A DNA stretch of 64,000 nt. Source: Streptomyces albogriseolus. GTDB lineage: Bacteria; Actinomycetota; Actinomycetes; Streptomycetales; Streptomycetaceae. Made by a program: the position numbers and the translations under genes. The stretch is from contig BMVA01000013.1 in assembly GCA_014650475.1 (NCBI GenBank), forward strand, positions 124,001-188,000, given 5' to 3'. The notes below the pieces were generated by a model, which was given only the letters and a program-made list of their open reading frames with translations, ran no database searches and was not told the DNA's origin. Below, in pieces: positions 60,259-64,000 of this stretch; positions within the stretch are counted from its first letter, which is position 1; the number at the start of each line of letters is the position of its first letter.

Positions 60259-62187
60259 TCACCCGGTCCGGTTGATGTAGGCAGTGGTCACGCCCAGAGG
60301 CTTTCCGTCGGATGCCGGTGTGGTGCGGTAGTACACGTAGACCGTGTACTTCTTTTTCTTGCGGCACCCACAGCCGGTCCAGTACGAGTACGTGATGTCC
60401 CACTTTCCGTCATAGACACCGCCCCAGGCGTTCCGCCACTTGCCTGATATGAGCGCCTTCTTCAGGTCGCTGATCATGGTGGAGCTGGATCTCCACGCGG
60501 AGCGCTTCCCTGCTCCGACGTGCTTGTCCTTGATGTGCCGCAGACCGAACTTGCCGTACTTCTTGCCGTTCACGGTGACGTTGGTGGTACTTCCCTCACG
60601 GATGGTCTTCCAATGGCTTCCGGGAGAGCGCGACCACATCAGGATGCGCCACTTGTCGCAGGGCTTGAAGGGGTTGCCCCAGGCGCCGCACCGGCCGTCG
60701 AGGTCGGTGCCGTTGACCGGGTCGGCGCAGACGAAATCGTAGGCGTTGCAGTTGCCGCCGAAGACCGGGTCCAGCTGGAGGAACCGCGCGGTGTTCGGGT
60801 CGTACAGCCGCGCGCCCATCAGGACGATTCCGGTGAGCGTCTCGCCGGAGCGCTGGTTGGAGCCGAACCATCCGTAGCGCTGGGCGGTCTTGCCCGTGCG
60901 GGAGGCGCCGTTCTCGTTGCTGTCGACGACCGTCGGCGCGACCGCCGAGTCCAGCGGCAGCTGGAGGGCGACGTCGCCGTGGTTGCTGGTCAGCTGGAGG
61001 ACGGTGCCGCCGGTCTTGCCGGTGGTCGCGCTGAACGTGCCCGTGGCCGAGGTGACGTTGCGGGTCACGGTGCCCTGGGCGGCGTTCTCCACGATCCAGC
61101 TCGGGCTGTCCGTGTCGTTGCCGTAGTGGTTGGTCTTGGCTGCCGTCTGGCTCCAGGTGCCGGCGTTGTTGGTCTCCACTGTCCAGGAGCGGAACCGCAG
61201 TGCGGCGTCGAGTTGCCACGTCTGGCGCTGGGAACCGGCGGTCTGCCGTTGCACCAGGTCGTTGGCGTAGTACGACAGGGTCGAGCCCGGGAGCGCGGTC
61301 GTGCGCCCGAAGGCGTCGTAGGTGTAGCCCGAGTCGACGATGCGGTCCGCGGTGTCGCAGGTGCGGCTCTTCACCGTGCCCGCGCTGGTCGGGCAGAGCA
61401 GCCCGGGAGCGGCCGCGGCCTCGGTCGTGCCGGTCCGGTTGGAGCGGCTGTCCAGGGCGTACGTCCGCAGGGTGCAGATGTTGTCGCTGGTGTCCTCGAC
61501 CCGGGTGAGGCGTCCGGCGTCGTCGTAGCCGAACTCCTGGTGCGACCAGCCGGAGCGGGTGGCGGCCTGGCCGTGGATGGTGGAGGTGGCGGCGTCGTTG
61601 TAGACGGTCACCCCGTCGCTGTCCCGGGTGTACGTGCGCTCGACGACGGCGCCCGTGGCGTCCTTGGCCTGCTTGAGCGTGTAGCCGCCCGGCAGCTTCT
61701 CGGAGGCCACCGCGCCGTCCGCGTCGTACGTGGCGGTGAAGGCGCCGGCGATCGAGTCGGTCACCTTGGTGGCCAGCCCTCGTGGCTCAAGGGTCGAGTC
61801 GTAGGTGTAGGTGACCGTGCTGGGGACGCTGTTGCCGACATTTACGGGGCGGTTGCGCCGGTCGTACGTGGTGGTGGTGGTGCCTCCGTCCGCGTCGGTG
61901 TAGGAGATCTCCCGGCCGAGCTTGTCGTAGGCGCGGGTCAGGGTGCCGCCGGTGGACGACGCCGTCTTGATCGCGCGGCCCGAATCGGGGTCGTAGCTCG
62001 TCGTGGTGGACGGTACGGCCGCACCGAGGCCGGTCGTCTGCACGGTGGTGGGTCGGCCTGCCTCGTCGTAGCCGCGGGTGATGGTGCGGGTGGCCGTGCC
62101 GGCCCTCTCGGTGGTCTTCGCGGTGTTGCCCCACCAGTCGTATTCGGCGGTCATCGTGGGCAGCTGGGCCGGGTTGGTCCCACCCAA
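60259..62187 (-). CDS. Truncated RHS-repeat protein with C-terminal toxin domain
   Basis: Up to 642 residues, open from a TTG at 62187. In-frame stops (TGA TAG) directly precede it, and there is no signal or N-terminal shell region, so the gene is 5'-truncated. About 400 residues of YD repeats (TYDRRNRPVN, YDEAGRP and YDDAGRLTR) lead to the RHS core (GIVLMGARLYDPNTARFLQL, DP). After DPVNGTDLDG comes a basic domain of about 130 residues (FGLRHIKDKH, KKKKYTVYVYYRTT) with a possible nuclease-like pattern. The toxin family is not identified. An immunity-like gene follows. Confidence 0.8.
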   Translation of the reverse strand: MGGTNPAQLPTMTAEYDWWGNTAKTTERAGTATRTITRGYDEAGRPTTVQTTGLGAAVPSTTTSYDPDSGRAIKTASSTGGTLTRAYDKLGREISYTDADGGTTTTTYDRRNRPVNVGNSVPSTVTYTYDSTLEPRGLATKVTDSIAGAFTATYDADGAVASEKLPGGYTLKQAKDATGAVVERTYTRDSDGVTVYNDAATSTIHGQAATRSGWSHQEFGYDDAGRLTRVEDTSDNICTLRTYALDSRSNRTGTTEAAAAPGLLCPTSAGTVKSRTCDTADRIVDSGYTYDAFGRTTALPGSTLSYYANDLVQRQTAGSQRQTWQLDAALRFRSWTVETNNAGTWSQTAAKTNHYGNDTDSPSWIVENAAQGTVTRNVTSATGTFSATTGKTGGTVLQLTSNHGDVALQLPLDSAVAPTVVDSNENGASRTGKTAQRYGWFGSNQRSGETLTGIVLMGARLYDPNTARFLQLDPVFGGNCNAYDFVCADPVNGTDLDGRCGAWGNPFKPCDKWRILMWSRSPGSHWKTIREGSTTNVTVNGKKYGKFGLRHIKDKHVGAGKRSAWRSSSTMISDLKKALISGKWRNAWGGVYDGKWDITYSYWTGCGCRKKKKYTVYVYYRTTPASDGKPLGVTTAYINRTG

Positions 62188-62197
62188 CTATCAACCC

Positions 62198-62536
62198 TTA
62201 TAGCCAAATCGGCTCGTTCGGGCGCGGCCACGACCAGGGCTTGAGGGCGAAAGCGAGGGCCGCCAGCACTGTCAGGCCGAGGGAGAGAGCGCAGTATCCG
62301 GCGATGAGCCGGGCGGCGCGGTGCAGGGGAGGGGAGATGTGGAGGACTGTGCCGCCGCCGACGCAGAGGACCAGGCCGGCCAGGAAGAGCGTCGCGAGCG
62401 GTGCGGCTGCGTGCAGTGCCCCGAGCAGTCCGACCGTCCCGGAGCCGATCAGGAGTAGGCCGAGCAGGTCGCGCAACGATGCGACGCCGGGGTGCCCGGT
62501 GGCTTGGGGGGGCGGAGACTGCGTTGGAGGATTCAC
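62198..62536 (-). CDS. Small membrane protein
   Basis: 112 residues from ATG 62536. A proline-rich start (about 1-18) is followed by three to four hydrophobic helices (about 22-42, 46-63 and 74-95), ending PRPNEPIWL. No named family. It lies just upstream of the truncated RHS gene on the same strand and may be unrelated to it. The next gene upstream is another small membrane protein. Confidence 0.6.
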   Translation of the reverse strand: MNPPTQSPPPQATGHPGVASLRDLLGLLLIGSGTVGLLGALHAAAPLATLFLAGLVLCVGGGTVLHISPPLHRAARLIAGYCALSLGLTVLAALAFALKPWSWPRPNEPIWL

Positions 62537-62576
62537 GCGGCGGACTGTAAGAACCCGCCGTGCTTGCGTCTCGGGC

Positions 62577-62738
62577 CTACTCGGAGCCGAAGCAGAAGAT
62601 CACGGTAGCGATGCCGAGCCAGGTGGCGACTGCGGCCACGATGCCCACGGAGGCGGCGAGCTGTGGGTGCCCGGTGTAGTGGTGGGTGACGCCTGCGGAG
62701 AGGCCGCCGAGAAGAAGACCTAGGAAGAAGGTGCGCAC
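62577..62738 (-). CDS. 53-residue membrane protein
   Basis: A GTG at 62738 opens a frame encoding MRTFFLGLLLGGLSAGVTHH, then YTGHPQLAASVGIVAAVATW and a final hydrophobic stretch ending IFCFGSE. Two helices are separated by a His/Tyr loop. It lies 8 bp after the stop of the gene at 62747, so cotranscription is likely. No family recognised. Confidence 0.58.
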   Translation of the reverse strand: MRTFFLGLLLGGLSAGVTHHYTGHPQLAASVGIVAAVATWLGIATVIFCFGSE

Positions 62739-62746
62739 GTGTCCCC

Positions 62747-63157
62747 CTACCGGGCTGGCCGGGAGACGCCGCTGACGTACGCGCCGATGCCGCGCCGCTG
62801 AATGACCCCGCCGGGCACGATGCGGGCGTTCGAGGGCGGTTGAGGGATCTTGCGCTTCGCGCGCTGGGTCTGGTCGCCGCCGATCAGGTGCCGGTTGTCG
62901 ATCAGGGCCTCGCAGTCGTCCTCTGCCACGTCTTCGTACGGCCGTCGGCAGTTGCGGCAGTACACCTCAAGGGCGTCCACGCGGGTGCCCGCCACGGTGG
63001 TGAAGCTGCCGCGGAAGTCGGCGAGCTTGGCGACGCGCTCCTCGACCTTGATCTCGGCCGCGACGATCCAGGCGTGGGCCAGGGCCTGGTCCAGTTCTTC
63101 GGCGGCGGTCGGCGGCGTGGGCTGTTCCGGGGGGGGTGCCCCTATGACTTTGGTCAA
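62747..63157 (-). CDS. Plasmid-type hypothetical protein with Cys pair, 5' end disrupted
   Basis: Up to 136 residues, opening at a TTG (63157) that overlaps the IS110 transposase stop. A helical region (EELDQALAHAWIVAAEIKVE) is followed by VYCRNCRRPYEDVAEDDCEA, a possible zinc-binding knuckle, and a basic tail (RAKRKIPQPP). The likely true start lay further upstream and was displaced by the IS. Such proteins occur in Streptomyces plasmid and phage regions; function unknown. Confidence 0.6.
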   Translation of the reverse strand: MTKVIGAPPPEQPTPPTAAEELDQALAHAWIVAAEIKVEERVAKLADFRGSFTTVAGTRVDALEVYCRNCRRPYEDVAEDDCEALIDNRHLIGGDQTQRAKRKIPQPPSNARIVPGGVIQRRGIGAYVSGVSRPAR

Positions 63158-64000
63158 GGGGTGATCGGGGTTGGTGGTTGGTAGAAGGCGCCGTCGCGGA
63201 GCATTGCGAAGAGCACGTCGGCCCGGCGGCGGGCGAGGCAGAGGATGGCCTGGGTGTGGTGCTTGCCCTGGGTGATCTTCTTGTCGTAGTAGCTGCGGGA
63301 GGCCGGGTCGGCCAGTGCGGCGAACGCGGAGAGGAAGAAGGCCCGTTTGAGCTGCTTGTTTCCTCTCCGAGAGGGTTGTTCGCCGCGGATGGAGGACCCG
63401 GAGGTCCGGGTCGCTGGAGCGAGGCCGGCATAGGCGGCGAGGTGGGCGGCGGACGGGAACGCGGTGCCGTCGCCGACGTCGATGAGGATGCGGGCGCCGG
63501 TCCTGATGCCGATGCCGGGCATGGACATCAGGACCTTGGAAAGAGGGTGGGCCTCCAGCAGTTCCTCGATCCGGTGGGCCAGCAGTTTGCGCTGGTCGAG
63601 CACGGCCTGGAGCGAGGAGGCGAGGCTGGGGACGATCAGTGCGGCCGCATCGGTGCCCGGGACGACGACGGTCTGTTCGTCGAGCGCGGTGAAGACGTCA
63701 TCGATCAGCCGCTCGGCCATGCGCGGTGCTTTCGGCCGGATCAGGGTGATGAGCCGTCGGCGTCCGGCCTTGCGGATCTGGGCCGGCGAGCCGAACTGGT
63801 CCAGCAGCCTGAGCACGGCTGGGTGCTGCATGCGCGGGCCGAGGACCCGTTCCAGATGCGGGTGGATCTGTGTGAACAGGCCCCGCAGCCGGTTGGACAG
63901 GCGGGTCGCCTCGGCGGCGAGGTCGTCATCGAACCCGACAAGCATCTGCAGCTCGGCGATCGTCTCGTCGTCGAGGTCGACCGATCGCAGTGTGTGGGGC
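63154..64000 (-). mobile_element. IS110-family transposase, 5' part outside window
   Basis: The frame runs from beyond the window edge to a stop at 63154, giving about 282 visible residues. It has the C-terminal IS110 (transposase_20) domain: VLMSMPGIGIRTGARILIDV, then AYAGLAPATRTSGS and RGNKQLKRAFFLSAF. The DEDD-type N-terminal catalytic domain is mostly outside the window. IS110 elements lack terminal inverted repeats, so the border cannot be set exactly, but it must lie near 63130-63155, inside the 5' end of the neighbouring gene. Confidence 0.92.

Noticed and set aside
1..64000. CRISPR arrays, rRNA or tRNA genes
   Set aside because: No regularly spaced repeats and no cloverleaf or rRNA-like sequence were seen by reading; a tRNAscan/CRISPR search was not possible.

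Overview
The window reads as high-GC actinomycete DNA, almost certainly Streptomyces. GC is roughly 70 %, third codon positions are nearly always G or C, GTG/TTG starts and ATGA/GTGA overlaps are common, and the gene families are Streptomyces-typical (DUF6153-like proteins, a SigE-like sigma factor, DUF305 lipoproteins, CbtBA, an NYH-type cyclodipeptide synthase). Transposase relics, truncated genes, duplicated cassettes and an IS110-family element at the right edge point to accessory DNA, such as a large plasmid or a chromosome arm. The sequence alone cannot say which.

The main theme is metal handling, especially copper, with cell-wall and redox functions around it. Positions 1-11,500 hold a NiCoT nickel/cobalt transporter, a TetR unit, a stretch of gene relics, two secreted wall hydrolases, a BlaI-M56 sensor pair, an HMA-like protein lacking its metal-binding cysteines behind a CsoR-like operator, and a DUF305 lipoprotein. 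Positions 12,000-28,500 hold a VanW protein, a three-gene cassette (His-rich membrane protein, cysteine-synthase-like PLP enzyme, MFS exporter), serA, an M23 peptidase, an orphan ZnuA, a GNAT, an M15 peptidase, a second DUF305 protein, and a second, partly decayed copy of the three-gene cassette.

Positions 28,500-38,400 hold a polar-amino-acid ABC transporter operon ending in a class V PLP enzyme. Its leader can fold into a three-way junction and contains an exact complement of its own Shine-Dalgarno sequence. Next come a TVP38-type membrane protein, small membrane proteins, a BNR-repeat protein, and CbtBA under a cobalamin riboswitch. Positions 38,800-46,500 hold the cyclodipeptide synthase, then a copper island: CueR-like MerR, CopZ, CopA, a methionine-rich secreted protein, two more small exported proteins, ApbE and a membrane flavo/iron-sulfur reductase.

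Positions 46,700-58,300 hold a SigE-like sigma factor, a MerR regulator divergent from a cysteine-rich mini-protein plus MFS exporter, a Crp/Fnr regulator, an SMR transporter, a copper or redox operon (CcdA, a Met-rich protein, a TauE/SafE-cupredoxin fusion, an HMA protein), a methyltransferase and a second BlaI-M56 pair. Positions 58,400-64,000 hold a DUF1906 secreted protein, a perfect 46-bp palindrome, a 5'-truncated RHS toxin tip with a probable immunity gene, small membrane proteins and an IS110-family transposase running off the edge.

Many of these genes could act together: sensors (CueR, BlaI-M56, sites for an absent CsoR) would control export (CopA, MFS), chaperoning (CopZ, HMA, Met/His/Cys-rich proteins) and redox conversion (ApbE plus reductase, CcdA, cupredoxin fusion). 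That integration is inference; individual family assignments rest on motifs in the translated sequence.
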